The notes under the pieces were generated by a model that ran no database searches, was not told the DNA's origin, and worked only from the letters and a program-made list of their open reading frames with translations. Source: Emcibacter sp. (GTDB taxonomy: Bacteria > Pseudomonadota > Alphaproteobacteria > Sphingomonadales > Emcibacteraceae). Taken from it: DNA of 55,087 nucleotides. The stretch's first letter is position 1. Each line of letters opens with the position of its first letter. The translations under genes and the position numbers were made by a program. The stretch lies in the NCBI GenBank assembly GCA_021774875.1, contig JAJFIP010000214.1:1-55087 (forward strand). The letters run 5' to 3'. Below are positions 25,201-34,315 of the stretch, one piece after another.

Positions 25201-25941
25201 TTATCCAACCTTGGCGAGTTGATTAATCGCTTTGCTCTCTGCTTCCTGCAGATTTTCCATGAGCTTTGAGGTTTGGACATAAGATCGGCTGACTAAAATC
25301 ATCCGGGTGATTTCAATGATTGGTTGAACATTTGACGATTCGGTTGCCCCCTGAATAATATGATAATCTGTTGCGGGCAGTGTGGGGCTGTCCGAGCTGA
25401 ACATATTGTCGCCGATTTTCTTTAGTTTTGAATTGTCGGTAAAGGCGACCACATTCAATTTTGCAATCTGTCCTGCCTCCGGCGAAGAAATTGTACCATC
25501 TGATGCAATTTTGATGTCAGTTACAGTGGGTGGGATTTTTATAGCCCTGCCACTTTGATCCATGATTTCTTCACCCGAAGAAGTGATCAATGTATAATCA
25601 TCGGATAGTGCAAGATGACCATTACGGCTATAGGCCATATCACCATTGTTGCGTTTGACCTGAAACATGCCATCGCCACTCAGGGCAATATCAAAAGTAT
25701 TTCCTGTGGTTTCAAAACGACCATCGGTCATATTCCGGGTAATGCCAAAATCCTGAACATAGGAGATTTGTCGGAGTGACTTTGGCAGATCGCCTTTAGC
25801 TTCTTTCAGATATTGGCCAAACATGACATTTTCCCGCTTGAAGGCGGTGGTACTCATGTTGGCTATATTATTGGCAATAATATCCATCTGGCGCCGCTTG
25901 GCGACCTGATGCGAAAGTGCGATTGCTAATATTGTGTCCAT
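25201..25941 (-). CDS. flgF: Flagellar proximal rod protein FlgF
   Basis: A 246-residue rod protein with MDTILAIALSHQVAKRRQMD, then NNIANMSTTAFKRENVMF and a C-terminal SRSYVQTSKLMENLQ, matching FlgF. It is shorter than FlgG and lies upstream of it, the usual order. First gene of the operon, with a sigma-54 promoter 44-59 bp before its ATG. Confidence 0.95.
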   Translation of the reverse strand: MDTILAIALSHQVAKRRQMDIIANNIANMSTTAFKRENVMFGQYLKEAKGDLPKSLRQISYVQDFGITRNMTDGRFETTGNTFDIALSGDGMFQVKRNNGDMAYSRNGHLALSDDYTLITSSGEEIMDQSGRAIKIPPTVTDIKIASDGTISSPEAGQIAKLNVVAFTDNSKLKKIGDNMFSSDSPTLPATDYHIIQGATESSNVQPIIEITRMILVSRSYVQTSKLMENLQEAESKAINQLAKVG

Positions 25942-25984
25942 CTAGGGTCCTTTCTGGCCGTTCGATTTTTCCCGTATATTACAA

Positions 25985-26000
25985 TGCATATGTCGTGCCA
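25985..26000 (-). promoter_or_regulatory. Sigma-54 promoter of flgF-flgG-flgA-flgH
   Basis: The minus strand reads TGGCAC-GACAT-ATGCA, one mismatch from TGGCAC-N5-TTGCA, with correct GG-N10-GC spacing. It sits 44-59 bp upstream of flgF. This places the rod/L-ring operon with the sigma-54 class. Confidence 0.82.
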
Positions 26001-26213
26001 GAAAATTAAATATAGATAAATCAAATGGTTACGACTATGTTATCTTCATATGTTCGGGGAAATGGCAGAGTTTGCCCGGTAATTTTTGCCATCTGGGATC
26101 TGGGGCTGGGCCTATAAATAATACTGACTTCACTTATTCCAATTGGAATGCTTGACTGCTATAGTGAAAAATATTAACCATAATCCGGGACAGGGTGGTG
26201 AAACGGCTAATTC

Positions 26214-26228
26214 CTAACGACTTGTTAA
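26214..26228. promoter_or_regulatory. CtrA-like site upstream of fliL
   Basis: CTAA at 26214-26217, seven bases, then TTAA at 26225-26228: one mismatch from TTAA-N7-TTAA. It lies 72-86 bp before fliL. In Caulobacter the fliLM promoter is controlled by CtrA, which makes this plausible. A small ACCCC/GGGGT hairpin (26269-26288) lies nearer the start. I see no other feature in the 358-bp flgF-fliL gap besides the sigma-54 site. Confidence 0.35.
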
Positions 26229-26299
26229 TATTAACAATTTACATTTGGTCTATGGAACGGCATTTTATACCCCCATTATAACAGGGGTGAGTTGGAATA

Positions 26300-26839
26300 A
26301 TGAGTGAAGAAAATGATCCCGAAGCGGATGAAGACGATCTGGCAGAGGGCCTGGAACAGAAAAAAACAAGCGGCAAAAAGATAATAATAATTGCCGTTGT
26401 GGCTATTCTTGTGCTTGCTCTTGGCGGTGGGGTGGCCTACTTCTTTTTGTCCGGCGATGATGATAGTGAAAATACGACCGATCTGGAACATGGCGGGCAG
26501 GAGAGTGATCTGGCAGATCAGGAGTCATCAGAACTTTTGTTTCTGGCACTGGAGCCAATGCTGGTCAACCTTGATACGGCAGGGGGAAAACCCAAATATT
26601 TGAAAATCACCATAGAGCTGGAGGTTGATAAACAGGAATCTCTTGATGATCTCACTAAAAAAATGCCCCGTATAATAGATCAGTTCCAGACTTATCTGCG
26701 CCAGTTACGTATAGAAGACCTAAACGGTTCAGCAGGGATGTTCCGGCTTAAGGAAGAATTGCTGATTAAGGTAAATGACGCGGTTTACCCGACTAGGGTG
26801 AATGATGTCCTGTTCAAAGAAATGCTTGTTAACGGATAA
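26300..26839 (+). CDS. fliL: Flagellar basal-body protein FliL
   Basis: A 179-residue single-pass membrane protein. An acidic cytoplasmic start is followed by a membrane helix (about residues 28-50, KIIIIAVVAILVLALGGGVA) and a periplasmic domain with FLALEPMLVNLDTAGGKPKYLKITIE shortened to LALEPMLVNLD here as the family signature. FliL surrounds the stator near MotB and supports torque. It is followed 8 bp later by fliM, the common pair. Confidence 0.94.
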   Translation: MSEENDPEADEDDLAEGLEQKKTSGKKIIIIAVVAILVLALGGGVAYFFLSGDDDSENTTDLEHGGQESDLADQESSELLFLALEPMLVNLDTAGGKPKYLKITIELEVDKQESLDDLTKKMPRIIDQFQTYLRQLRIEDLNGSAGMFRLKEELLIKVNDAVYPTRVNDVLFKEMLVNG

Positions 26840-26847
26840 TTCAAATT

Positions 26848-27975
26848 ATGTCAGATGAAGAAGAAATTGATGATGATGCCGTTGCCGCCGAATGGGCAGC
26901 CATGGCAGAAGAAGATGGCGAAGACGCCGAGGGCGAAACTGACATAGTCGATGATGGCGATGATGGCGATGATGGCGATGATGACATGGCCGCAGCTATG
27001 GCAGGGACCGACCGGGTTCTGGATCAGACAGAAATTGACAGTCTTCTGGGATTTGATGGCGAAGACGATGATGTGGGATCGAAATCCGGTATTCAGGCAC
27101 TGATCAGCAGTGGTTTAGTGGCTTACGAGCGTCTGCCTATGCTGGATATTATCTTCGATCGCTACGTTCGGATGATGTCAACTTCTCTGCGGAATTTTAC
27201 CTCTGATAATTTTGAAGTCTCCATTGATAACATGACCTCGATCAGATTCGGGGATTATCTGAATTCTATCCCTTTGCCAGCTATGCTGGCGGTGTTTCAT
27301 GTCGAGGAATGGGACAATTACGGGCTGATCACAATTGATAGTAATCTCATTTATTCCATAGTCGATGCCCTGCTCGGGGGACGGCGCGGGACAGCACCCA
27401 TGCGCATTGAAGGACGGCCCTATACCACCATTGAACATACGCTGGTCGAAGAAATGCTGAATGTGATGTTAAAAGACCTGTGTGATGCGTTTGAGCCTAT
27501 CAGCAAGGTGAATTTCAAACTGGACCGACTGGAGACCAACCCACGATTTGCCACCATAGCCCAGCCGACAAATGCAGCCCTTCTTATCAAGATGCGAGCC
27601 GATATGGAAGACAGGGGAGGCCGCATGGAATTGGTGCTGCCCTATGCAACCCTTGAGCCGGTCCGGGAACTGCTACTGCAACGCTTCATGGGGGAAAAAT
27701 TTGGCCGTGATTCCATTTGGGAAACCCATCTGGTGAGGGAGCTTTATAATACGGATGTTGCTCTGGAAGCCATTCTGGAGGAACATGTCATGACTTTGGG
27801 GGAAGTTTTGGGTCTGGAAGTTGGACAGACTTTGATGTTGAATGCGCAGGCAGAGAGTGAAGTGGAATTACGTTGCGGGGGGATTCCCATGGTGTCAGGC
27901 CGGGTCGGCAAACTTGGACAGCATGTGGCCGTAAAAATTGAAAAAGTTATTAATAAACACAAGGAAACGGTCTGA
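26848..27975 (+). CDS. fliM: Flagellar motor switch protein FliM
   Basis: A 375-residue switch protein. The CheY-binding motif VLDQTEIDSLLGF lies at residues 57-69 rather than at the extreme N-terminus. It is preceded by a very acidic extension with a GDDGDDGDDD run coded by 9-bp DNA repeats. The middle domain (about 85-280) contains SIRFGDYLNSIP and the conserved GGRRG. The C-terminal SpoA domain is near 295-372. FliM joins FliG and FliN in the C ring. The stop is followed 1 base later by the DUF6468 gene. Confidence 0.96.
   Translation: MSDEEEIDDDAVAAEWAAMAEEDGEDAEGETDIVDDGDDGDDGDDDMAAAMAGTDRVLDQTEIDSLLGFDGEDDDVGSKSGIQALISSGLVAYERLPMLDIIFDRYVRMMSTSLRNFTSDNFEVSIDNMTSIRFGDYLNSIPLPAMLAVFHVEEWDNYGLITIDSNLIYSIVDALLGGRRGTAPMRIEGRPYTTIEHTLVEEMLNVMLKDLCDAFEPISKVNFKLDRLETNPRFATIAQPTNAALLIKMRADMEDRGGRMELVLPYATLEPVRELLLQRFMGEKFGRDSIWETHLVRELYNTDVALEAILEEHVMTLGEVLGLEVGQTLMLNAQAESEVELRCGGIPMVSGRVGKLGQHVAVKIEKVINKHKETV
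26950..26985 (+). repeat. 9-bp tandem repeat inside fliM
   Basis: GATGATGGC occurs three times in a row (26950-26976), followed by a variant GATGATGAC (26977-26985). It encodes the Asp/Gly run ahead of the CheY-binding motif. Copy number could vary between strains by slippage without changing the frame. Confidence 0.85.
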
Positions 27976-27976
27976 A

Positions 27977-28393
27977 ATGGAACTGGCTCTTGATATAGTC
28001 ATAATTATTTTGATTGCGGTTATGATAGGCTATTCTGTCGTCCTGAATATCAAGCTCAAGACTTTCCGTAATACCCAGAATGAAATGAATGCTCTGGTTG
28101 GACAGTTGAATGAAGCTGTGTCGCGCGCGCAGACAAGCGTGGAAGAGTTAAAGAAGGCTGCGGTGACGGAGGAGGTCCGGCTAAAAGACCTGGTCTCGAA
28201 GTCCCGGCTATTGGCCGATGAACTGGAAATTATTACCCAGAGCGGTTCAAATCTGGCAGACCGGATTGAACAGGGGTTAGTTCCGGCACAAAATGCCCCT
28301 CAAAATATTCAAGAATATGAAGAATCCACCGCTGATGAAGACGCATATGATGAAGACAATGCCATGCTGGAAACCCTGAAAAAGGTACGGTAA
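27977..28393 (+). CDS. DUF6468 flagellar-associated membrane protein
   Basis: A 138-residue protein with one N-terminal membrane helix (LALDIVIIILIAVMIGYSVV), then a coiled coil (residues about 25-100) including MNALVGQLNEAVSRAQTSVEELKKA, and an acidic tail. It matches the DUF6468 family, found in Alphaproteobacteria between fliM and motE-like genes. The exact role is not known. ATG 27977 is 1 base after the fliM stop; an extension into fliM is rejected. Confidence 0.85.
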   Translation: MELALDIVIIILIAVMIGYSVVLNIKLKTFRNTQNEMNALVGQLNEAVSRAQTSVEELKKAAVTEEVRLKDLVSKSRLLADELEIITQSGSNLADRIEQGLVPAQNAPQNIQEYEESTADEDAYDEDNAMLETLKKVR

Positions 28394-28424
28394 TAGTATT
28401 TCGCCTGATATTGAAGGAAAGATA

Positions 28425-29066
28425 ATGACAAGAAAAATTAGAATTTTACCCTTAACTATTGTGGTCATGTCGATGGCTCTCGGGGTCAAGGTTGTTGATT
28501 TTTCCTTTGGTATAGAAGAGGTTTTTGCCCAGAATAGCGAGCAGGCAAATGAAGCAGCTGGTGAGCAGGAAAAAGACACAATACCTGTTGAGCAGAAGAC
28601 TGAGGAGGGGACAACGGAAAATGTCACATCCCTGCAACTCAGCAGCATCCCCACCCGTAAGGAAATTGAATATTTGCAGAAACTGACCAAGCGTCGGGAG
28701 GAGTTGGACCGCCGTTCGGCAGAATTGGATGATCGGGAAAAACTATTGAGGGCTGTGGAGTTACGTATTGTTGAACGAACAAATTCTCTGAAAAAAATTA
28801 AAGAAACCATTGAAGCCGCACTGGCAAAACATGCCAAACGGGAAAAGGCCCAGCTAGATAGTCTGGTCAAAATCTATTCTGCCATGAAACCGAAAGAGGC
28901 GGCCCAGATTTTTAATAATCTCGATGAAGATGTCCTGATTTCGATAGTAGAAAATATGAAAGAAAAAAAGATGGGGGCCATTCTGGCTAAAATGAATCTT
29001 GATAAGGCGAAAAAACTAACCGTAAGTCTTGCCACCAGAGAAAAATTACCAAAAATTGAAGGCTGA
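28425..29066 (+). CDS. motE: MotE-family flagellar protein
   Basis: A 213-residue protein with an N-terminal signal/anchor (ILPLTIVVMSMALGVKVVDF), a disordered acidic stretch and a long coiled coil (about residues 75-140). The C-terminal domain (LVKIYSAMKPKEAAQIFNNLDEDVLISIV) resembles the MgtE N-terminal domain. This is the layout of MotE, which in Sinorhizobium is a periplasmic chaperone of the motor protein MotC. It follows DUF6468 by 31 bp in the fliL-fliM operon. Confidence 0.85.
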   Translation: MTRKIRILPLTIVVMSMALGVKVVDFSFGIEEVFAQNSEQANEAAGEQEKDTIPVEQKTEEGTTENVTSLQLSSIPTRKEIEYLQKLTKRREELDRRSAELDDREKLLRAVELRIVERTNSLKKIKETIEAALAKHAKREKAQLDSLVKIYSAMKPKEAAQIFNNLDEDVLISIVENMKEKKMGAILAKMNLDKAKKLTVSLATREKLPKIEG

Positions 29067-29190
29067 ATTCAGTTTTGAATTTTTTTCTATAAAGCATTTT
29101 CTTCATGTATAAAAGGGTTTACCAGCTATTAACATCTGGAAGTTATACTTTGCCCTGAGAATTTTTGAAGTGTAATAAGATGAGGTGAAA

Positions 29191-29835
29191 ATGCAACTGA
29201 ATATGGTTTCACTTGAAGACAGAATTGAAAGTATCCGGGAAAAATTAGGTGATAAGGTCGGGGTATCCGAAATTACCTCAATCGTTGACGAAGTAATAGG
29301 ATCACTTGAGGATGACACTGATCTTCAGGGAATAAAATTCCACGATGAACTCAGGGATCTGCTGAATGTTATTGAGCAGACAAAAGTTGATCTTTCCTAT
29401 ATTCATCCAAAGCATCTCAGCGAAAATAAAATTCCCGAGGCCAGCAACCAGCTAGATCAGGTGGTTGAAGCAACAGAAGAAGCCGCCGGAAAAATAATGG
29501 ATTCCGCTGAGGAAATTTCTGAATTGGCAGAGACGTTGGATGGTGAGGTTGCGGAAAAGCTCATGAACATTTCAATGAATATTTTTGAGGCATCCAGTTT
29601 TCAGGATATTACTGGTCAGCGTGTGACCAAGGTTGTGAATACACTTAAATATCTGGAAGAAAAACTGTCCACTCTCGCCAGTGCTATCGGAGATACAGAT
29701 TCTCACATTAAAGCCAAACAGGACACTGTGGATAATGACCCTGACAGTGATGAGAATTTACTGCAGGGGCCACAATGTGCTGCGACGGGTAATGACCAAG
29801 ACGACATTGACGCCTTATTCGACAGCTTTGATTGA
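29191..29835 (+). CDS. cheZ: Chemotaxis phosphatase CheZ
   Basis: A 214-residue helical protein. ASSFQDITGQRVTKVVNTL carries the Asp and Gln corresponding to the CheZ catalytic D143 and Q147 of E. coli. The C-terminus ends DDIDALFDSFD, the short peptide that docks on CheY after an acidic disordered linker. CheZ removes phosphate from CheY-P. ATG 29191 has a GATGAGGTG ribosome site; a GTG at 29185 lies in that site and is rejected. It stands between the motE and motB-like genes. Confidence 0.9.
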   Translation: MQLNMVSLEDRIESIREKLGDKVGVSEITSIVDEVIGSLEDDTDLQGIKFHDELRDLLNVIEQTKVDLSYIHPKHLSENKIPEASNQLDQVVEATEEAAGKIMDSAEEISELAETLDGEVAEKLMNISMNIFEASSFQDITGQRVTKVVNTLKYLEEKLSTLASAIGDTDSHIKAKQDTVDNDPDSDENLLQGPQCAATGNDQDDIDALFDSFD

Positions 29836-29896
29836 TTGTATGGCTAAATTTGTATAGGCTCGGGAAGATTATGGTTAATGTCAGAAACTCGGGAAG

Positions 29897-30697
29897 ATGA
29901 ATAAAATAACTGGCAGTACAGGGATATTTGATCCCGCAGAAGTCAATAAGAAGCAGTCGGATGATACAACGGGACTTTTTGTTTCATTATATCTGATTGT
30001 ACTGGCTTTCTTCGTGGTGATGAACTCAATTTCAAATCAGGACCAGAATAAAGTTAATGCTGCAACAGAAAGTGTGACGCGGGCTTTTAGCAATCCTTAC
30101 GAACCGGAAGCTGATTTTGTTGATGTATCGGCTAATGAACAGGCCTTGACCCCCAATGATGAATTTTATGACCAGATTTTGGGCGTCTTTGCTTCTTTGG
30201 TGGGATTTGAAGGGAAATTTCCCACCAAGGGTGGGGATATTGTAAAGGTTAATTTTAAAACCAGTGACTTGTTCGAGGATGAGTCCAGTGCTTTTAGGCT
30301 ATACCAGAAAGCATTTCTACAGCAATTGGCCGATTTTCTGGCTGGGGGGCGCGACAGCGAGAAGCGGGAAATTGATATTGTAATTTCTACCGGAGAAAGT
30401 CTTCCACAGGGTCCAAAATACTGGGAAGATATCAATATCCTCAGAGCCGGAGCTTTTGTAGCCCAACTAACTGCAATGGGTGTTGAGGAAAATAAGCTGG
30501 CTATTGGGATGATAAAGGGTAAAGAAGACCGGATGTTCCTGACATTTTACACCCGCGAGCGATTGAGTGCAGTTCAGGGCCTGACCGGGCATGAAACACA
30601 AAAACTACCCCCCGAGATACTAGGCGAAACCAATAAGGAGAAACTGAATCTGAATAGCCTTCAGGATAAGAAAAATGACCGGGGTGACGACTTATGA
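29897..30697 (+). CDS. MotB/OmpA-like protein lacking the stator aspartate
   Basis: A 266-residue protein with one N-terminal membrane helix (FVSLYLIVLAFFVVMNSIS) aligned on the FFV motif of MotB, and a C-terminal OmpA-like domain (from about residue 170). Aligning FFV places Ser30 where the neighbour's proton-binding Asp23 sits, so it should not conduct ions by itself. Its OmpA domain is also diverged. It overlaps the true MotB-like gene by ATGA. It may be a structural partner of the stator or part of a heteromeric stator. That role is inference. Confidence 0.78.
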   Translation: MNKITGSTGIFDPAEVNKKQSDDTTGLFVSLYLIVLAFFVVMNSISNQDQNKVNAATESVTRAFSNPYEPEADFVDVSANEQALTPNDEFYDQILGVFASLVGFEGKFPTKGGDIVKVNFKTSDLFEDESSAFRLYQKAFLQQLADFLAGGRDSEKREIDIVISTGESLPQGPKYWEDINILRAGAFVAQLTAMGVEENKLAIGMIKGKEDRMFLTFYTRERLSAVQGLTGHETQKLPPEILGETNKEKLNLNSLQDKKNDRGDDL

Positions 30698-31434
30698 TGA
30701 TTTCACTGGATAAATCCGAGGATGAAAAAGTTGGTGAAAGCTGGCTGATAATTTTTGCCGATCTCCTGGCCTTGTTGTTAACTTTCTTCGTGCTGATGTT
30801 CTCCATGAGTTCGGTACAGGTGTCCAAATGGCAGGCCGTTGTGGAATCTTTAAGTGAAAATCTTAACCCGAACCGGGCGATGATTCAGGAAGAGGACTGG
30901 CAGAATATAGAAGCTGCAATGGTGCCACAGAAGGAAGCGCTTAGTCTGAGTTACCTGAAAAAGATATTTGAAGATAAGCTGCAATATGATCCCATTTTAC
31001 GGCGCAGTAGTGTTGCTTTGCTGGATGACAGGTTGTCGATAACCTTGCCTGCGGACCTGATCTTCGAAAAAGGCCAGTCAGAATTTTTGCAGGAAGCCCA
31101 AAATTCCATGCGCGAGCTTGGGGCCTCTCTGCAATCTATCCCCAATAAAATAACTGTTGTTGGCCATACTGATCTTGAACCGACCAGTGGTCGCTATTAT
31201 CCGACAAACTGGGAATTGTCTTTGGTTCGGGCCATATCTGTGGCCAAGCTAATTGCACAGGCAGGATACACAAGGAATATTGAAATTTTTGGTAATGGTC
31301 CGTCCCGCTTTGATGAACTTGATGAAAATATACCATTGGATGGACGCTACCTGTTGGCCCGGCGGGTGGATATTTTTATCCATCGGGAAAACAGGGACCA
31401 GCCACAGGAAAACAAGGGACGCAAAAATGAATAG
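30694..31434 (+). CDS. motB: MotB-like stator protein with OmpA domain
   Basis: A 246-residue protein. A membrane helix FADLLALLLTFFVLMFSMS carries the conserved proton-binding aspartate (Asp23). An OmpA/MotB peptidoglycan-binding domain follows, with VVGHTDLEPT, NWELSLVRAISVAKL and RRVDIFI. MotB anchors the stator to peptidoglycan and channels ions with MotA. No motA gene is in the window. Starts in a 4-bp overlap with the Asp-lacking paralogue, and the next gene starts 8 bp before its stop. Confidence 0.88.
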   Translation: MMISLDKSEDEKVGESWLIIFADLLALLLTFFVLMFSMSSVQVSKWQAVVESLSENLNPNRAMIQEEDWQNIEAAMVPQKEALSLSYLKKIFEDKLQYDPILRRSSVALLDDRLSITLPADLIFEKGQSEFLQEAQNSMRELGASLQSIPNKITVVGHTDLEPTSGRYYPTNWELSLVRAISVAKLIAQAGYTRNIEIFGNGPSRFDELDENIPLDGRYLLARRVDIFIHRENRDQPQENKGRKNE

Positions 31435-34315
31435 GAGTCCCGGTATATTCTGGTCTATAGCCATATTATTTATTGTTCTCATCAGACCAGTACCGGTCAT
31501 GGCACAGGAGGCAGTAGAGGTACGTAACGGAGATCATCCTACCTTCAGCCGGATTGTTTTTGACTGGCAGGAAATGGTGTCTTATACGCCAACTCTGACC
31601 AATGACAGGCTTGAAATCATCTTTGATAAAGCCAGTATCCCCAACTGGAATACGCTGAGAACTGAGCCATTGAAATATTTGATGGACCCGGAATATAGCA
31701 TTGATGGCGGAAATCTGATTGTCAGCTTTAAAGTAACCCGATCGGGCCGGTTAAAACATTTTCGCATTGGTACTGGAATTGCCTTTGATGTCATTGGTAA
31801 TGATTCTGATACTAATGTTCCAGATGAAACACCATTTGCCACTAAGCCAATAGCATCGGGTGATACCGGACCCACAGAGCAAGCTGTTTCTGAGCCAGAA
31901 AGTGTGAATTTAACAGATGGCGGCAGAATGAAGCTAACCGTCAGCCGCCAGTGGGATAACCTGAGACTTGGGTTTCCCTGGAAAGAAAATGTGCCGGCGG
32001 CAGCTTTTATCCGCCATAATCAGTTATGGGTAGTGTTTGAAAAGAAAAAAGTCGTGGATCAGAGTGATCTGGATCGTTTCTTCGGGCAGCGGGTTTTATC
32101 TGCGCGCCAGATTGACCATCCGACCATGACAGTTCTTATGTATGAGGTAATGCCGGGGCAGAATATCAAAACCCACAGGACTGATGCCGTTTGGTATGTA
32201 GATTTAAAAAATTCCCCAATAGCGCCAGCACTTCCTATCCAGACCAGTCATCAGCGGGCGGCAAGAAACAGGGGTGAAAATTTCTTCTTTTCGGTGGAAA
32301 AATCCGGTTCGGTACTTGTGCTGGAAGACCCGGTAATTGGTGATGAGTTGGCAATTGTGCCAGTTATGGAATCATCTCAGGGTGTGTTGCACACTCAAAA
32401 ATTTACAGAATTTGAATCTTTGTCCACGGCACAGGGAATTGCAGTGGGATTGATTGCTGATGACCTGAATATTTTGAAATTCCGTAACGGGGTCAGTGTT
32501 GCGACCGAGGGTGGTCTGGCACTATCGCGCAGTAGGCTTTCAAATAAACTTGGAATGGTAGCGGACAACGAGCAGGATTTTGGTCAGCTTGCGGGAACTG
32601 AAGAGAAGCTGGTGGATTTTGCCGCTTGGGAAGGCGGCCCGCTTGAAGAAGGGGATTATCATGCCAACAAGCATGAATTGCTGTATATGCTGTCCAATTC
32701 CACCGATTCAAACCGGAGCGAGATACGATGGAAACTTGCCAGATTTTATCTGGCCAATGGTCGCACAAGAGAAGCCTTTGGTGTGCTGAATGTAATGCTG
32801 GATGATGATTCCAGATTGATTGAAAGCCCCGAATTCAGGACAGTTCTCGGCGTTACCAATATACTGATGCGCCGGTTTGAGGAAGGGGCGAGACTTCTGG
32901 TTCACAAATCTTTGCTTGCTGAAAGGGATGTATTTTTGTGGAGTGCTGTGGCCAACAGTGCTCTGGGCAATCATAAACGGGCTTTTGATAATTATAAAAA
33001 AGGCTCGGATGTGTTGTCTTCCCATGATGCGGACAGTCAAATTCGCTTCCTGTTCGCCGCAATCCGTTCTGCTCATGAGCTGGGCGACAAGGATTTTATG
33101 GAATTCGGCCTGTCTTTTTTGCGCAGCTTGCCCCTTAATATGGCCCAACTCACGGAAGTGGATTATTGGAAGGCTTTACTTGAGCGCGATGCAGGTAATT
33201 TGCTACAGGCACAGGATATTCTTCACGGACTTGTCAAGACAGGTGTGCGTCAAACAGCGTCATGGGCAAAGTATGACTTGATTAATATGGATTTACAAAA
33301 TCAAAAAATCGATGCGACGGAGGCAGTAGATCAGCTTGAAAAACTACGTTTTGCCTGGCGTGGGGATGATTTTGAACTGGACCTTCTGTCCCGGCTTGGG
33401 GATATTTATGTGGAGCAGAATGAATTTAACATGGGGCTGCAAACATTAAAACTTGCCATAACCTTTTTTGATGGCTCAAAGAAGACGACAGAACTGACCC
33501 GGCAAATGAGCGGGATATATAGTGACCTGTTTCTCAATGGTGGTTCGAATATCCTGTCACCAGTGAAGGCTGTGGCGTTATATTCTGATTTTCAGGAACT
33601 TATTCCGCTGGGCAAGGATGGTGATACCATGACCCGGCGCCTCGCAGACCGGCTGGTGTCATTGGATCTTCTTGAAGAAGCCGCTGAGCTATTAAATCAT
33701 CAGATAAAGTTCCGTCTTAAAGGCGGGGCACAATCCGTCGTAGCGGCTCGACTGGCTATGATTTACCTGCTGGATTCAAAACCGGAATTAGCCTTGGGCA
33801 TCCTGCGGGCCACCCGGAATTCACAAATTCCTGATGATGTCCAGGATCGTCGCAAGATGATTGAAGCACGGACCCTGATTGAGCTTGGTCGGTTTGAAGA
33901 AGCCGAGATTTTAATTGATGAGTATAAAAATGCGGCGGCAGAGGATATGCGCTCCGACATATACTGGAAATCGGAAAATTGGGCAAAGTTTATCAACCAT
34001 AAAAACCGGATGCTGGGCAATCGTTATCAGGGTGATGGGGAACTGAGTGCCGAAGAGCGTCTGGCTGTGCTGCGTTTATCAGTAGCCTATGTGATCAATG
34101 ATGATCGGGCTGGAGTCAAGGCCCTACGCAATAAATATAAAGCTCATATGGACAATGGATTATATGGCGATACCTTCGAGGTCATCACGGCGGAAAGACA
34201 ATTGACGGACCTGAATCTACGCCGCCTGACCAGTTCCATCGCCAGCGTTTCAAAACTGGAAACCTTCATGCAATCCTATAAGGCAGAATTTTCCGGCGAA
34301 GTCGTCCAGAATTAA
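31427..34315 (+). CDS. Large secreted TPR protein coupled to motB
   Basis: A 962-residue protein that I do not assign to a named family. A signal peptide (IFWSIAILFIVLIRPVPVMA) is followed by a beta-rich segment (FSRIVFDWQEMVSYTPTL, residues about 37-120) like the AMIN-type region of envelope proteins. The C-terminal half has many helix pairs of TPR type (NGRTREAFGVLNVML, LERDAGNLLQAQDIL and others). ATG 31427 lies in an 8-bp overlap with motB and gives a good signal peptide; a 58-residue extension is rejected. A periplasmic motor-scaffold role is an inference from coupling with the stator genes. The stop overlaps the convergent phaC stop. Confidence 0.75.
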   Translation: MNRSPGIFWSIAILFIVLIRPVPVMAQEAVEVRNGDHPTFSRIVFDWQEMVSYTPTLTNDRLEIIFDKASIPNWNTLRTEPLKYLMDPEYSIDGGNLIVSFKVTRSGRLKHFRIGTGIAFDVIGNDSDTNVPDETPFATKPIASGDTGPTEQAVSEPESVNLTDGGRMKLTVSRQWDNLRLGFPWKENVPAAAFIRHNQLWVVFEKKKVVDQSDLDRFFGQRVLSARQIDHPTMTVLMYEVMPGQNIKTHRTDAVWYVDLKNSPIAPALPIQTSHQRAARNRGENFFFSVEKSGSVLVLEDPVIGDELAIVPVMESSQGVLHTQKFTEFESLSTAQGIAVGLIADDLNILKFRNGVSVATEGGLALSRSRLSNKLGMVADNEQDFGQLAGTEEKLVDFAAWEGGPLEEGDYHANKHELLYMLSNSTDSNRSEIRWKLARFYLANGRTREAFGVLNVMLDDDSRLIESPEFRTVLGVTNILMRRFEEGARLLVHKSLLAERDVFLWSAVANSALGNHKRAFDNYKKGSDVLSSHDADSQIRFLFAAIRSAHELGDKDFMEFGLSFLRSLPLNMAQLTEVDYWKALLERDAGNLLQAQDILHGLVKTGVRQTASWAKYDLINMDLQNQKIDATEAVDQLEKLRFAWRGDDFELDLLSRLGDIYVEQNEFNMGLQTLKLAITFFDGSKKTTELTRQMSGIYSDLFLNGGSNILSPVKAVALYSDFQELIPLGKDGDTMTRRLADRLVSLDLLEEAAELLNHQIKFRLKGGAQSVVAARLAMIYLLDSKPELALGILRATRNSQIPDDVQDRRKMIEARTLIELGRFEEAEILIDEYKNAAAEDMRSDIYWKSENWAKFINHKNRMLGNRYQGDGELSAEERLAVLRLSVAYVINDDRAGVKALRNKYKAHMDNGLYGDTFEVITAERQLTDLNLRRLTSSIASVSKLETFMQSYKAEFSGEVVQN

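Noticed and set aside
31253-31426. Longer N-terminus of the TPR protein
   Set aside because: It lies wholly inside motB in another frame and would bury the signal peptide.
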